Origin: Chitinophagaceae bacterium | GTDB lineage: Bacteria; Bacteroidota; Bacteroidia; Chitinophagales; Chitinophagaceae | DNA: 51,680 bases | Direction of reading: 5' to 3' | Assembly: GCA_947447005.1 (NCBI GenBank) | Contig: CANFHO010000004.1 | Location: 1 to 51,680, forward strand | Part shown: one piece after another, positions 15,505 through 25,800 of the stretch | Layout: every line of letters starts with the position of its first letter | Position numbering within the stretch: position 1 is the first letter of the stretch | The notes under the pieces: generated by a model | What the model saw: the letters and a program-made list of their open reading frames with translations, nothing else | What the model was told of the DNA's origin: nothing | The model's database searches: none | Made by a program: the position numbers and the translations under genes

Positions 15505-18378
15505 TTATAACGTACGTTTCACTTCTGTTTCCTCAAATGCCTCGATCACGTCGCCCACTCTGATATCATTGTAATTTTTAATCGTCAGACCGCACTCCAT
15601 ACCGGAAGAAACATCTTTTGCATCGTCTTTGTAACGCTTCAAGCTGCCCAACTCAGCACTTTGTCCTTCACCCTTCGGATATTCAACAATACCATCACGG
15701 ATGATTCTGATTTTGCTATTTCTGCTGATTTTACCATCGAGAACATAACAACCGGCAACGGTGGCCTTGTCAAATTTATATACTTCGCGAATTTCAACAT
15801 TGGCAACAATTTTCTCTTCCACTTTTGGTTCAAGCAACCCTTCCATCGCACTCTTGATTTCTTCGATGGCATTGTAAATGATAGAGTAAAGTTTGATTTG
15901 CACTCCTTCATTTTCTGCAATCTTATTTGCCTGCATGGATGGCCTTACATTGAAACCAACGATGATGGCATCTGATGCGGTTGCGAGCAATACATCACTT
16001 TCAGTGATTTGTCCAACTGCTTTGTGTACCACCTTAATAGCCACTTCTGGAGTAGACAATTTCTGAAGGGAGTCACTCAACGCTTCTACTGATCCGTCCA
16101 CGTCACCTTTGATGATGATATTGAGCTCCTTAAAGTTACCCAATGCAAGACGGCGTCCAATCTCATCGAGTGTAATATGTTTCTTCGTACGAATACCTTG
16201 CTCACGCAGGATCTGTGCACGGCGTCCGGCGATTTCTTTGGCTTCAGATTCATCCGAATACACTTTAAATTTCTCACCAGCCTGAGGTGCACCATTCAAA
16301 CCGAGAATCAATACAGGAGATGAAGGTGGGATGACATCCACACGTTTATTCCTCTCATTCATCATGGCTTTCACCCTTCCGTAGTATTGCCCACTTACTA
16401 CCAAGTCGCCTTGATGCAGTGTACCATTTTGAACCAGGATGGTTGCAACATAACCTCTACCCTTATCCAGGGTTGCCTCAATTACAGATCCTGAGGCGGC
16501 CTTTTCAGGGTTCGCTTTCAATGTCAGCATTTCTGCCTCCAGAAGGATTTTTTCCAGAAGTTTATCGACATTGAGGCCTTGCTTTGCAGAAAGTTCCTGA
16601 CTTTGGAATTTACCGCCCCATTCTTCTACGAGGATATTCATTCCAGCAAGTTGTTCATATATTTTCTGTGGATTTGCACCGTCTTTATCGATTTTGTTGA
16701 TGGCGAAAATCATCGGTACCCCTGCAGCCTGAGCATGGCTGATGGCCTCCTTTGTTTGCGGCATCACTGCATCATCTGCAGCAACAACGATAACAGCAAG
16801 GTCAGTTACCTTGGCACCACGGGCACGCATCGCTGTAAAGGCTTCGTGACCAGGAGTATCCAGGAAGGTGATTGACTTGCCAGTTGGAAGATCAACATGG
16901 TATGCACCGATGTGCTGTGTAATACCACCAGCTTCACCTGCTACTACATTTGCATTACGGATATAATCGAGCAAGGATGTTTTACCATGGTCAACGTGAC
17001 CCATGATGGTAACGATGGGAGCACGAGGACTATCGTCTTCGAGTTGGTCTTCATCATCTTCTTCCTCCATTTCCATTTGCTTCTCCATATCAATGAATTC
17101 AACTTCGTAACCGAATTCACCGGCAACAAGTTCAATTACTTCCGCATCCAGACGCTGATTGATGGAAACCATGATTCCTAGTCCCATACATTTACCAATG
17201 ATTTCTGCGAAATTCACGTCCAACAAGTTGGCCAATTCACTTACACTGATAAATTCTGTGACTTGTATTTTGTTGTCATTTTCACCATCTGCACCTGCTT
17301 CCATTTCTTCACGCTTCAATCTGCGAAGTTTGGATTTGGTGATCTTGGCTTTTGAACCACCACCACCTGAAAGTTTGGCTTGGGTTTCCCTTATTTTGTT
17401 TTGGATTTCTTTTGAATCGATTTCCTTGACATCTTTTTCTTTTCTGATGGCCATTCTAGGGCCTGCAGGACGCTGTGGGGCTCCGCCTCCACCTTGTCTT
17501 TGAGGGGCATTGCCGCCTTGAGGTCTTCCACCGGCACCATCTTTTTGGATGGTTGGTTTTTGTCTTTCAGGCTCCTTCTTTTCAATGGGGATGCGAATAC
17601 GTTTACGCTTCTGATCCATACTTCTGGCATGGTCATCAGGCCCCAGATCAATCTTTCCGATGATTTTAGGACCTTCCAACTCAGGAGCATCAATTTTTAC
17701 AATTTCAGTTTCAGGCGCTTTTGGAGCTTCCTTAGGCTGAATATTTACAGGTTCTGCCACTACAGGCTCAGGTGCAGGCTTTGGTGCAGGCTCGGCAACT
17801 GGGGCAACTGGCTCATCTTCTTTCTTCTTTTTTGGAGCTGATTTTTTAGGTCTTGTTGAAGAATCGATGGCATCCAAATCAATTTTGTGAAGAACCTTAG
17901 GTCCTACCAATTCCGGAGATTCAATTTTCACCATTTCAGGCTCTGCGGGAACTGGCGTTTGTTCCTTTTCAGGAGCTGGGGCTGGTTCAGGTATCTCAAC
18001 AACAGGTTCTGGTGTTGGCTCCGGTATGGATACTTCTTCAACAACAGGTTCTGGTATTTGAACCGGAACTTCCACTGGAGCTTCCTCTGTTTTCTTCTTA
18101 GAATCCTTTTTGAAAAGGATCTCTTCTTCATCTTTTTTGCGCTTTGCATCTCCTGCGCTTCCCTTAGGGATTTCAATGGCATCACTCTTGGCCTTCGCAG
18201 CCTTATCCGACGAAAATTCCATTTGCAGGGATCTGTACATATCCTCTGTCAAACGGGATGTCGGCTTGAGATCATCCTTGCTGAATCCTTTGCTGACAAG
18301 GAAATCCACCAACGTATCTTTTCCGATGTTGAATTCCTTTGCCGCGGCCATTAACCTGGGTGTATTTGCTTCTGACAT
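15505..18378 (-). CDS. infB: Translation initiation factor IF-2
   Basis: A 957-residue GTPase that brings initiator tRNA to the ribosome. The N-terminus carries an IF2_N domain (about 1-60: [24 protein letters not shown]). A long low-complexity Pro/Glu/Lys/Val-rich linker (about 100-330) contains near-repeated segments such as KIDLDAIDS and KIDLGPDD. The G domain starts near residue 450 with GHVDHGKT (G1), GGITQ (G2), DTPGH (G3) and NKID (G4). Domains II-IV and the C-terminal tRNA-binding region fill the rest. The length is typical for Bacteroidetes IF-2, in which the linker varies. The gene starts 47 bases after nusA and is the last in the rimP-nusA-infB operon. Confidence 0.98.
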   Translation of the reverse strand: MSEANTPRLMAAAKEFNIGKDTLVDFLVSKGFSKDDLKPTSRLTEDMYRSLQMEFSSDKAAKAKSDAIEIPKGSAGDAKRKKDEEEILFKKDSKKKTEEAPVEVPVQIPEPVVEEVSIPEPTPEPVVEIPEPAPAPEKEQTPVPAEPEMVKIESPELVGPKVLHKIDLDAIDSSTRPKKSAPKKKKEDEPVAPVAEPAPKPAPEPVVAEPVNIQPKEAPKAPETEIVKIDAPELEGPKIIGKIDLGPDDHARSMDQKRKRIRIPIEKKEPERQKPTIQKDGAGGRPQGGNAPQRQGGGGAPQRPAGPRMAIRKEKDVKEIDSKEIQNKIRETQAKLSGGGGSKAKITKSKLRRLKREEMEAGADGENDNKIQVTEFISVSELANLLDVNFAEIIGKCMGLGIMVSINQRLDAEVIELVAGEFGYEVEFIDMEKQMEMEEEDDEDQLEDDSPRAPIVTIMGHVDHGKTSLLDYIRNANVVAGEAGGITQHIGAYHVDLPTGKSITFLDTPGHEAFTAMRARGAKVTDLAVIVVAADDAVMPQTKEAISHAQAAGVPMIFAINKIDKDGANPQKIYEQLAGMNILVEEWGGKFQSQELSAKQGLNVDKLLEKILLEAEMLTLKANPEKAASGSVIEATLDKGRGYVATILVQNGTLHQGDLVVSGQYYGRVKAMMNERNKRVDVIPPSSPVLILGLNGAPQAGEKFKVYSDESEAKEIAGRRAQILREQGIRTKKHITLDEIGRRLALGNFKELNIIIKGDVDGSVEALSDSLQKLSTPEVAIKVVHKAVGQITESDVLLATASDAIIVGFNVRPSMQANKIAENEGVQIKLYSIIYNAIEEIKSAMEGLLEPKVEEKIVANVEIREVYKFDKATVAGCYVLDGKISRNSKIRIIRDGIVEYPKGEGQSAELGSLKRYKDDAKDVSSGMECGLTIKNYNDIRVGDVIEAFEETEVKRTL

Positions 18379-18425
18379 TTATCCTCCTTCAGCTTTTGTG
18401 CTAAATAACTTTATAACCTAAATAC

Positions 18426-19673
18426 TTATTCTTTTTCGAACTCTGACCTCAGGATATCACGAATTTCTTCAATGGTTTCCTTTTCAAGATCTGTTCTGCG
18501 TTCAAGTTCTGTTGGTGTGAGATCCAATACGCTTCTTGCCGTATCACAACCAATGCGCTTGAGTTCCTCAATGATCCAACCTTCGATTTCATCGCTGAAT
18601 TCTTCCAGATCGATATCATATTCGGCCATCTCACCTTCATTATCTCTATATACATCAATATCAAATCCTGTAAGATCTTCAGCCAATTTAATATTTACAC
18701 CGCGTTTTCCAATCGCCAATGAAACCTGATCTGGTGAAACATACACTTCTGCACGTTTGGCCTCATTGTCGATATTCATACGTGTAATCTTGGCAGGCGT
18801 CAATGAACGCTGAATCAACAATTGAAGATTGTTGGTGAAATTGATTACGTCAATGTTTTCATTTTTCAATTCACGAACGATGCCATGGATACGACTACCT
18901 TTCATACCAACGCAAGCACCAACCGGATCGATTCTGTCATCATAACTTTCAACAGCCACTTTTGCACGCTCACCTGGTTCACGTACAATTTTGCGTATAA
19001 CAATCAAGCCATCAAAGATTTCAGGCACTTCAATCTCCAGCAATTTAGCCAGGAAGGAAGGATGTGTACGGGAGAGGATAATTACAGGGGCATTGTTTTT
19101 CAATTCCACTTTTTTGATTACAGAGCGAATGCTCTCTCCTTTCTTGAAATAATCTGAAGGGATTTGCTCTGATTTCGGAAGAATAAGTTCGTTTCCATCT
19201 TCATCAATCAGAAGAACTTCTTTTTTCCAAACCTGATAAACTTCCGCATTGATGATATCGCCAACTCTGTCACCATATTTCTTTACCAGTGCATTCTTTT
19301 TGAGATCGCCGATACGACTTGCAAGTGTTTGTTTGGCTGCGAGGATTGCCCTGCGACCGAAGTCCATGATATCTACTTCCTCGTACAATTCCTCACCTAC
19401 TTCAAAGTCGGGCTCAATCTTCACCGCATCGCTGTATGCAATCTCGATCAATGGGTTTTCTACTGCTCCATCGTCAACGATCATACGGCGACGAACAATT
19501 TCAAGGTCACCTTTTTCTGTATTAACGATAACGTCGAAGCTTTCATCAGATCCATATTTTTTACGGAGCAATGTTTTGAACACATCCTCCAACACTTTCA
19601 TAAGCGTGGGACGATCGATGTTTTCTGCTTCTTTGAAATCCTGAAACGATTCAATCAAATTGATACTTGCCAT
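18426..19673 (-). CDS. nusA: Transcription elongation/antitermination factor NusA
   Basis: A 415-residue RNA polymerase-binding protein. Order of domains: N-terminal polymerase-binding domain (about 1-125), S1 domain (about 130-200, with GESIRSVIKKVE), then two KH domains (about 200-345) including DPVGACVGMKGSRIHGIVREL and IGKRGVNIKLAEDL. A short acidic C-terminal extension (about 350-415) replaces the longer repeats found in proteobacterial NusA. It lies 33 bases after rimP and 47 bases before infB, the conserved order in bacteria. Confidence 0.97.
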   Translation of the reverse strand: MASINLIESFQDFKEAENIDRPTLMKVLEDVFKTLLRKKYGSDESFDVIVNTEKGDLEIVRRRMIVDDGAVENPLIEIAYSDAVKIEPDFEVGEELYEEVDIMDFGRRAILAAKQTLASRIGDLKKNALVKKYGDRVGDIINAEVYQVWKKEVLLIDEDGNELILPKSEQIPSDYFKKGESIRSVIKKVELKNNAPVIILSRTHPSFLAKLLEIEVPEIFDGLIVIRKIVREPGERAKVAVESYDDRIDPVGACVGMKGSRIHGIVRELKNENIDVINFTNNLQLLIQRSLTPAKITRMNIDNEAKRAEVYVSPDQVSLAIGKRGVNIKLAEDLTGFDIDVYRDNEGEMAEYDIDLEEFSDEIEGWIIEELKRIGCDTARSVLDLTPTELERRTDLEKETIEEIRDILRSEFEKE

Positions 19674-19706
19674 AAAACATTATTTTAATGTCCTCTTTTT
19701 CTTTTT

Positions 19707-20183
19707 TTAGAATACTATTTTAACTGTGGTTGATTTAAGTTGGTCGAATTGAAGAAAGTGACGAATCGTTTCCTTCTTTTTACCCTTACCTTTTTCCTCT
19801 TCCACTTCAATATCATTATCTCCAACAGCGATCAGTTTTCCATCAAACTTAGCCCCCTCATTGGTCTCTATTTCAACCATTCGGCCAATATTCTTGATGT
19901 ACTGACGATGCATTACAAGTGGCTCATCGATACCAGGCGAAGATACCTCCAACGCGAAATTTCCATCCACATAGATCCCCGTTTCCACTATTTCCTTGTA
20001 TAATGCCCTGTTTAATCGTACGCATTTTTCGATGGTCACACCAGCATCTCCATCAATATATACACTGATATTGCTGATGGGCCTGATATGCACCCTCACA
20101 AGGAAAAAAGCTGGCTCATCTGCGAGCAGGTTTTTCACCAATTCTTGTACTGCCAATGTTTTCTCTTCCGTTGCCATAGTCAT
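19707..20183 (-). CDS. rimP: Ribosome maturation factor RimP
   Basis: A 158-residue protein needed for late assembly of the 30S subunit. It has the usual two parts: an N-terminal alpha/beta domain with the SVYIDGDAGVTIEKCVRLNRAL segment and FALEVSSPGIDEPL, the strongest family signature, then a small SH3-like domain (about 95-158). ATG codons at 20183 and 20177 (MATEEK) are both possible starts. It is the first gene of the rimP-nusA-infB operon, with a clear promoter and a leader hairpin upstream. Confidence 0.95.
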   Translation of the reverse strand: MTMATEEKTLAVQELVKNLLADEPAFFLVRVHIRPISNISVYIDGDAGVTIEKCVRLNRALYKEIVETGIYVDGNFALEVSSPGIDEPLVMHRQYIKNIGRMVEIETNEGAKFDGKLIAVGDNDIEVEEEKGKGKKKETIRHFLQFDQLKSTTVKIVF

Positions 20184-20192
20184 TGAAATAAA

Positions 20193-20216
20193 GAAGGGAA
20201 CGGCACCGTTCCCTTC
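20193..20216 (-). promoter_or_regulatory. Perfect 10-bp hairpin in the rimP leader
   Basis: GAAGGGAACG (20193-20202) and CGTTCCCTTC (20207-20216) are perfect complements with a four-base loop. On the minus strand the structure sits about nine bases before the rimP ATG and is followed by TTTATTT. It lies between the predicted promoter and the start codon, so it is transcribed as leader RNA and could act as a weak terminator, a binding site for a product of the operon, or a block to ribosome access. Confidence 0.55.
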
Positions 20217-20237
20217 ATCTGTTTCTTATTTCCGATG

Positions 20238-20270
20238 CAAATATAGGAAAACTTGTGGAAAAAGCAAAAA
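20238..20270 (-). promoter_or_regulatory. Bacteroidetes-type promoter of rimP-nusA-infB
   Basis: On the minus strand TTTTTG (20270-20265) is followed after 19 bases by TATATTTG (20245-20238), an exact match to the TAnnTTTG -7 element and its TTG -33 partner. The leader to rimP would be about 50 bases long. Confidence 0.6.
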
Positions 20271-20407
20271 GTTGTAAGTTGTAGGTTCCTAGTGATGGAT
20301 TGTTGAAGTTAGACATCTTTCAGGCCTTTTATGATTAAGATCAGTAAACTAAAGTTATGAAAGTCCTAACTTCAGTGATAAAACAATACCCCAACAACCC
20401 ACAACCC
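20271..20407. repeat. GTTGTxx heptamer arms flanking a divergent promoter region
   Basis: GTTGTAA GTTGTAG GTT (20271-20287) and, about 100 bases away, the complementary-type CCAACAA CCCACAA CCC (20391-20407) form loose inverted arms with a 7-base rhythm. They resemble the arms at 15446-15502 but lie between divergent 5' ends. The right arm stops just before the ATG at 20411. Confidence 0.4.
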
Positions 20408-20410
20408 GAC

Positions 20411-20779
20411 ATGCCAAACGATAACCTTCATGATTTTTTCGACGAAAACAGGAAGCTGGTATCTGAATACCTTGATACAAGGCTGGAAATCCTAAAACTT
20501 TCACTGGTGCGATCGGCATCCAAAACATTGGGCATTTTGGCTTTTATCACCATTATATGTTTTCTATTACTGATGTTTGTATTGTTTCTGGTGATTTCTT
20601 TTTCATGGTGGATGACGTCTCTGATGGGAAGTGCAGCCCTTGGATACCTTACAGGCAGCGGGGTTTTTATCTTGTTGATTATCATATGCTTTATCTTTAA
20701 AAAACCTCTTTTTGTGAACCCATTTGTCAGGCTATTTCTTCTCAGCTCATTAGAGGAAGAAGAGGAGGATGAATATTAA
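20411..20779 (+). CDS. Small membrane protein, phage-holin-like (DUF1469 type)
   Basis: A 122-residue protein with a soluble N-terminus (NDNLHDFFDENRKLVSEYLDTRLEILKL), two long hydrophobic helices (about 38-62 and 72-95 of this start) and an acidic tail (EEEEEDEY). This matches the putative holin superfamily III / DUF1469 pattern found in many non-phage Bacteroidetes loci; no phage gene is nearby and lysis is not implied. The frame extends back to ATG at 20357, but that extension (KQYPNNPQPD) is encoded by a repeat arm, so ATG 20411 is preferred. It overlaps the next gene by 11 bases. Confidence 0.72.
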   Translation: MPNDNLHDFFDENRKLVSEYLDTRLEILKLSLVRSASKTLGILAFITIICFLLLMFVLFLVISFSWWMTSLMGSAALGYLTGSGVFILLIIICFIFKKPLFVNPFVRLFLLSSLEEEEEDEY

Positions 20780-21095
20780 TACAACTGCCATGCGTAAACC
20801 TATTCGAACTATACATGCATTGAATCGATCGATTCGAGATTTGAAAGAAAAACAAAAAGATCTTGAAGTCAAATTAGATGTAAACTTTCAACATCTACGC
20901 CACAATTATATCCGCATGTCCATGAACAGTGTTTTTGGAACAGTGAAGAAGAATTCAGCCAATTTCTGGAGGGAGATTGTCACCCGATTCATGGAAAGTG
21001 AAAAGCTACAAAAGGGTGTAGGAAATTTTGCAGCAACGGTTGCAGACAAAATTGGAGAAGGCATTCATGCTGCCGGGGAGAAATTTAACAAATAA
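20769..21095 (+). CDS. Small basic protein of unknown function (108 aa)
   Basis: Not recognised as a named family. A basic, probably coiled-coil N-terminal half (RSIRDLKEKQKDLEVKLDVNF) is followed by an amphipathic C-terminal half with Gly/Ala (GVGNFAATVADKIGEGIHAAGEKF). There is no signal peptide or membrane helix. The start at 20769 overlaps the preceding membrane-protein gene by 11 bases, implying translational coupling; ATG at 20790 is an alternative. It probably works with the holin-like protein at the membrane, by analogy with similar small envelope pairs. Confidence 0.65.
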   Translation: MNINTTAMRKPIRTIHALNRSIRDLKEKQKDLEVKLDVNFQHLRHNYIRMSMNSVFGTVKKNSANFWREIVTRFMESEKLQKGVGNFAATVADKIGEGIHAAGEKFNK

Positions 21096-21098
21096 ATT

Positions 21099-21130
21099 CA
21101 AGGCACGAGGCACAGGGCACAAGGCACAGG
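21099..21130. repeat. Single-arm heptamer array (CAAGGCA type)
   Basis: Four and a half 7-bp units, CAAGGCA, CGAGGCA, CAGGGCA, CAAGGCA, CAGGG, start three bases after the stop of the 108-residue gene. No complementary arm is seen nearby, so this looks like an unpaired member of the same repeat class. Confidence 0.7.
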
Positions 21131-21158
21131 GTTGTGAATACTTATTTATATTTGCAGA

Positions 21159-21383
21159 ATGGTTCGTTATATATTATTGGGATTTTTGGTCTACTTCGCA
21201 TTCAGGTTCATTTTTGAACTTGTGATTCCTGTTGTAAAAACAACACGACAGGTAAAAAAACAATTTGACTCCGTTAGAGAACAGCAACAATATCAACAGC
21301 AACAACAATCTGCAAAACAGGCTACTCCTAAAACAAAGCCAAGCGTAGACAAGGATGATTATTTGGAGTTTGAGGAAATATAG
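21159..21383 (+). CDS. DUF4834-like small membrane-anchored protein (74 aa)
   Basis: One N-terminal membrane helix (MVRYILLGFLVYFAFRFIFEL, residues 1-27) followed by a basic, Gln-rich linker (QQQYQQQQQ) and an acidic C-terminus ending DDYLEFEEI. This is the pattern of the short Bacteroidetes DUF4834 family, whose role is unknown. It is the third of three small envelope genes in the same direction. TATATTTG, a -7-like element, lies six bases before the ATG, but no -33 partner is correctly spaced. Confidence 0.7.
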   Translation: MVRYILLGFLVYFAFRFIFELVIPVVKTTRQVKKQFDSVREQQQYQQQQQSAKQATPKTKPSVDKDDYLEFEEI

Positions 21384-21390
21384 ACTACAA

Positions 21391-21466
21391 GGCAAAGAGG
21401 CAAGGAGGCAAAGAGCTTAGAATAAGTAAGAAAAGCGACTCATTGCCTCTTTGCCTCCTTGCCTAT
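21391..21466. repeat. Inverted repeat with octamer (GGCAAAGA/TTGCCTCC) tandem arms
   Basis: GGCAAAGA, GGCAAGGA, GGCAAAGA (21391-21414) face TTGCCTCT, TTGCCTCC, TTGCCTAT (21443-21466). The units are those of the 4153-4350 repeat but fewer. The last unit contains the stop codon (CTA 21463-21465) of the minus-strand haloperoxidase gene, exactly as at 4347. The intervening 28 bases can form the loop. Confidence 0.85.
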
Positions 21467-22809
21467 TTTAATCCTTGCTTGAAAAATTTAAAATATTCAT
21501 TCAACTTCTTGACCGCCAAATCTCCAACTTTTACACCAAGCCATTTGCCTGCTTCAATTGCATCCATATAATGTATGCCACCATACAATCGTGAAATGGC
21601 TGCTTCTGAAGCAGCTTGCTTAAATGAAGTAAAATGCCTGATGGGTAATCCAAACTCTACTTCCGTATCATCATCATACGAAAAATCATTGCCAAAAATC
21701 TGCGTCAACATCACAGCAGATGCATTGGAAGCAACACTATGTCCTGATACATATTCAGGAAATGGAGGTGTTTGAAGCAATGGTCTCCAACGAGGGTCTA
21801 CCAATCGCTGAATCACTGTTTCTGGACGCACCCTATTGCTCCTGTATTTTTCATCCCAGCATGCAATAAAGGCATCAGCCATGGTCATGGATACCAAAGC
21901 ATGAACAAGGATGGTATGATCCAAATCAAACCCTTTTTTTAAGCAGGCGATCCCAGTAATACCAATCCAATGTCCTCCTGGCGAAATTTTCTTTAACCCA
22001 AATTCAACATGTCCGATTTGTTGCACTGCAAAAGGATTGCAATCCCAAAAACTGGCAATGTCTTTCTGTTGTTCTGTTAGATGCTGTGTGGTATTATACA
22101 CCTCCAGCATCATTTTATAGAAGACTGAATTTTTTGATGCATTGTATGCTGCAGGTCGCACTGTTTTGAATTGCTGTGCAGAATCCAATGTAAAGGTGCG
22201 GATGGTATTCCAATGTGGTTCAACCGGAGCCATAAAAGCGGGCGCTGTTGGTTGCCAAAAGCCATCACCTTTCAAGGGAGTATATCTTGATAGGTTATTC
22301 AACTTGGTAAACCCATCTGTTCTTGCGTGTTGAACGATTTGCCTAACAATGGGCTCAACCCAAGCGAGTGTCTTATCAAACAGCTTTTTATTTTCTTCAT
22401 TTATATCATAAATGTGAGCAACAGAATCCAACTCCCTCTTAACCATATATCCAGATGGAAGCAACAATTGTCCTGCTTTGAAAATTGCGAGGACCGAAGC
22501 CAATGCAGGTGATGTTCCTTCAGTATTTGAACCTGAAACAATTGCACCGTTAAACCCTTTTATCTTGCCTTTAAATGATGGTTGTGATGAAGTGTTAAAA
22601 GATGCTTTGGTTTCGTATGCGGATAAAGTAATATAGGCATAATATCTGCTGGCAGCCACAGGAGAAGCAACATCATTGAGCATCACATCGGTAACCTTTT
22701 TCAATGCTTTCACATAGTCAGTTGCAGTAATGGTGTGTTGAGCCCATGAAAATTGCACATAGCAAATCATGGAAACCAATAAGAGATATTTTTTTGCGCT
22801 CATCTTCAT
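21463..22809 (-). CDS. Vanadium-dependent haloperoxidase / PAP2-superfamily protein
   Basis: About 448 residues with a signal peptide ending near FSWAQ. All three vanadate/phosphate-binding motifs of the superfamily are intact: KYRSNRVRP (K-x6-RP, about residue 319), VSGHSV (about 358) and SRLYGGIHYMD (S-R-x5-H-x3-D, about 406). Family members use vanadate and peroxide to oxidise halides, or act as acid phosphatases; sequence alone does not decide which. The best start is ATG 22809 (MKMSAKK), two bases after the stop of the ASPIC/VCBS gene; the longer frame would begin with TTG. It is the last gene of the SusC-SusD-ASPIC-haloperoxidase series. Confidence 0.87.
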   Translation of the reverse strand: MKMSAKKYLLLVSMICYVQFSWAQHTITATDYVKALKKVTDVMLNDVASPVAASRYYAYITLSAYETKASFNTSSQPSFKGKIKGFNGAIVSGSNTEGTSPALASVLAIFKAGQLLLPSGYMVKRELDSVAHIYDINEENKKLFDKTLAWVEPIVRQIVQHARTDGFTKLNNLSRYTPLKGDGFWQPTAPAFMAPVEPHWNTIRTFTLDSAQQFKTVRPAAYNASKNSVFYKMMLEVYNTTQHLTEQQKDIASFWDCNPFAVQQIGHVEFGLKKISPGGHWIGITGIACLKKGFDLDHTILVHALVSMTMADAFIACWDEKYRSNRVRPETVIQRLVDPRWRPLLQTPPFPEYVSGHSVASNASAVMLTQIFGNDFSYDDDTEVEFGLPIRHFTSFKQAASEAAISRLYGGIHYMDAIEAGKWLGVKVGDLAVKKLNEYFKFFKQGLK

Positions 22810-22811
22810 GA

Positions 22812-25800
22812 TCAATAATTTATAAATAAGGGCGCGCCATCGTTGATGGCAGCCATAATTGTTTTCTTTTCATTATTCCCATTCAACAAGATTAAATCAC
22901 GAACAGGGCCTTTTATATTGAGCCCTGAGAGGCTCTGATCAACATACTTAAAATCTCCTTTGCCATCACCAGCAAGCAATACACCGTAGTTTGCATCCAT
23001 CTTACCAATCTTGATTCTCATTTGATCTGCATTACCCGCAATGAGTATATCCTTATTTCCATCGTGATTGAAATCATCGATTAAGATGGCATGTATACAC
23101 GACATATCTGCTTCAACAGGAAGCATATGCATGATGAATGTACCGTTTTTGTTTTCAAACCAAACAGTATGCATAAAATCAGCTTTCAATACCTTTTCAT
23201 TTTTCAATTGTTCTTCTGTGAATATATCCTCGATGGTTGCATCTGCATAGGAATCGTAGGTAGGAAATTTCTGACGAAGGCTCACAATTTGATCTGTGAT
23301 TTCATCACGGGAAGCCATGGGATATGATTTGCCCTGAATGAAATAACATAGGATGGGATCAATAAAACCATTTCCATCAAAGTCGGCATAATGCAAAGTA
23401 ACAGGTTCATTTTCTGAGCCTTTCAATTGACTATTGGTTCCCCAGTTTCCTGCAACCAAATCAAGATCGCCATCCTTGTCAAGATCTTCTATTTTCAATG
23501 TATTCCACCAACCATAATAAGGACTTGAAAAATAAGATGATGTGGTTTCTTTGCATTCATTGTGTGAAAAAGAAAATACCCTGATCGTCATCCATTCTCC
23601 TGCAATGATTAATTCCGGATATGCATCTCCGTTCAAATCAGCCCCAATAGCGTCAGTCAACATACCAATAAAACGCAGTGATGGTGCCATTTTGCTGGTA
23701 ACATTTGTAAAAATTCCTTGCCCATTGTTTTCAAGCAAAATGCTTTCAGGTGTTTCTGGATATTTTCCCGGAACAACTCTGCTTCCAACAAAAAGATCAA
23801 GATCACCATCTTTATCGAAATCAAAAGAGACAACACATGACCCAGCAAGTTTCTCAAGAGGCAATGCATCTTTTTTCAGTGAGAATTTTCCATTTTGATT
23901 GATATACAATCTATCCTGCAAATCATTGTCATCGTTGATGGCATAACCTCCACTTACAACATACAAATCCAAATCTCCATCCTTATCTGCATCGAAGAAT
24001 AGGGCATCACAATCTTCTGCACTTGCATCTTCCTGAAATGCACGTTGTGAATCTTCCAGGTACATGCCATTTTTTTGTTGCAGAAAGATGGTGCCAGGTT
24101 GATCCTTTGCGCCGCATATGAAAAGATCTTGAAGTTTATCGTTATTGATATCAGCCTGAATAATATGAGGACCACTGTATGAAATCATATTGGGCATCAG
24201 TGGCTGAATTTTAAAATCATTTACTACATCTTCATAATGCTTATATGCAAACTTTGATTCTCCTTTTTGGAAAACGGGCTTTGCTTTGATTGGCTCTGAC
24301 TTCGTATAGGATTGATCATCTGCTTGAATGATGGTAGTTATTCCATCAACAGGGATATTTTGCTTACGTGTTTGTATTTTTCCGTTTTGCCATTGCACCT
24401 GAATGGAATCAAGGTGTTGTTCAGGAAATCCAATATTCATAGGGATTTGCATTGAAGACTGAAATCCATGGACAGGGAAGTTTTGAAAAGTATATGCGTG
24501 TTGATTTGTATAGGCAATCACTTTGGCACCAATGGCATTTGTATTTTTATCCTTGCCCTTCAATTCGATTGTAATAAAGTGACCTCCTGATTTATTCTCA
24601 ATGGTATTATTTCTGTAAATACCTGCTTCCTGATTCATTCTGTTCATAACCAGATCTAGATCTCCATCATTGTCGAGATCAGCATATACTGCCCCATGTG
24701 AAAAGTTCAGTTGATCGAAGCCCCAATCAGCTGACCGGTCTTTGAAATGAAAGCCATCCTGGTTTTCAAAAATGTAATTATGCAAAGGAGTGGATTGGAT
24801 GCCTTGCAGCATTTGAAACATTTTGCTATCGGTTTTTCCCTGGATATGTTTTAGACGTTCATCTGCATAAAATTTCATGAAGTCACGGTTTATCATATCA
24901 CGTCCATATCCGTTTGTAACGAAAAGATCTTTTTTACCATCGTGATTGAAATCGGCAAAGAGTGCAGCCCAGCTCCAGTCTGTGTTTGAAATTCCTGCCA
25001 TTTGCCCTATCTCACTGAATGTACCATTGCCATTGTTCAACTGCAACATGTTTCGCATGAGTTGGTGGTAGAATCCATGCTCGAGCTGATTGTTATAGAG
25101 TTCATAGTTATCAGGAGCATAGAGTAATTTTTGTCGCCTGTTATCTTCAGGCAACATATCAAGTGTATAGATATCGGCCAGCCCATCATTGTTTATATCA
25201 GCGATATCAACGCCCATGGAAAAGTTGGAGAGGTGGCCAAAAGATGATTTCAATGTTTCGGTAAACGTATTGTTTTTGTTATTGATATAGAGGTAATCCT
25301 CTTCAACATAATCATTTGAAACATATATATCTGCCCATCCATCATTGTTAATATCAGCAACATGCAGTCCCAATCCATAACCTAAGGGATTGGAAATGAT
25401 ACCTGCTTTGCGGGATATATCGACGAACTTGCCATTTTTATTTTCATACAATCGATCTCCTGCAAATGGATCAACCATTTTTTTTACAAAAGAGGCATCG
25501 AAGTTGCGAAGATTTTTAATATTATGATTCAAAACATAGAGATCAAGGTCTCCATCACGATCCATATCAAAGAAGGCAGCATGGGTAGTATATCCCATAT
25601 CAGCCACACCCATTTCTTTGGCTTTATCTGTGAATGTGAGATTGCCGTTGTTGATGAATAGTTGATTTGCGCGTTGGGTAGAATCAAGATCACCTGAGAA
25701 GCACACATATATATCGAGCAAGCCATCGCCATTGACATCAGCAACGGAAACTCCGGTTTTCCACCCTGGGCGACCAGCTGTTCCGGAGGCCTTTGTAATG

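Noticed and set aside
17887-18354. 155-codon open frame on the plus strand opposite infB
   Set aside because: It is antisense to the low-complexity linker and N-terminus of IF-2, whose biased codons keep the opposite strand open; its composition (Phe/Arg/Trp rich) is not protein-like.
20411-20779. Prophage remnant suggested by the holin-like protein
   Set aside because: No other phage gene, integrase or attachment site is present; this family is common in ordinary Bacteroidetes chromosomes.
21146-21153. Leaderless-mRNA promoter TATATTTG just before the ATG at 21159
   Set aside because: The -7 element matches, but no TTG lies 17-21 bases upstream and the preceding bases belong to a repeat; kept only as a remark.
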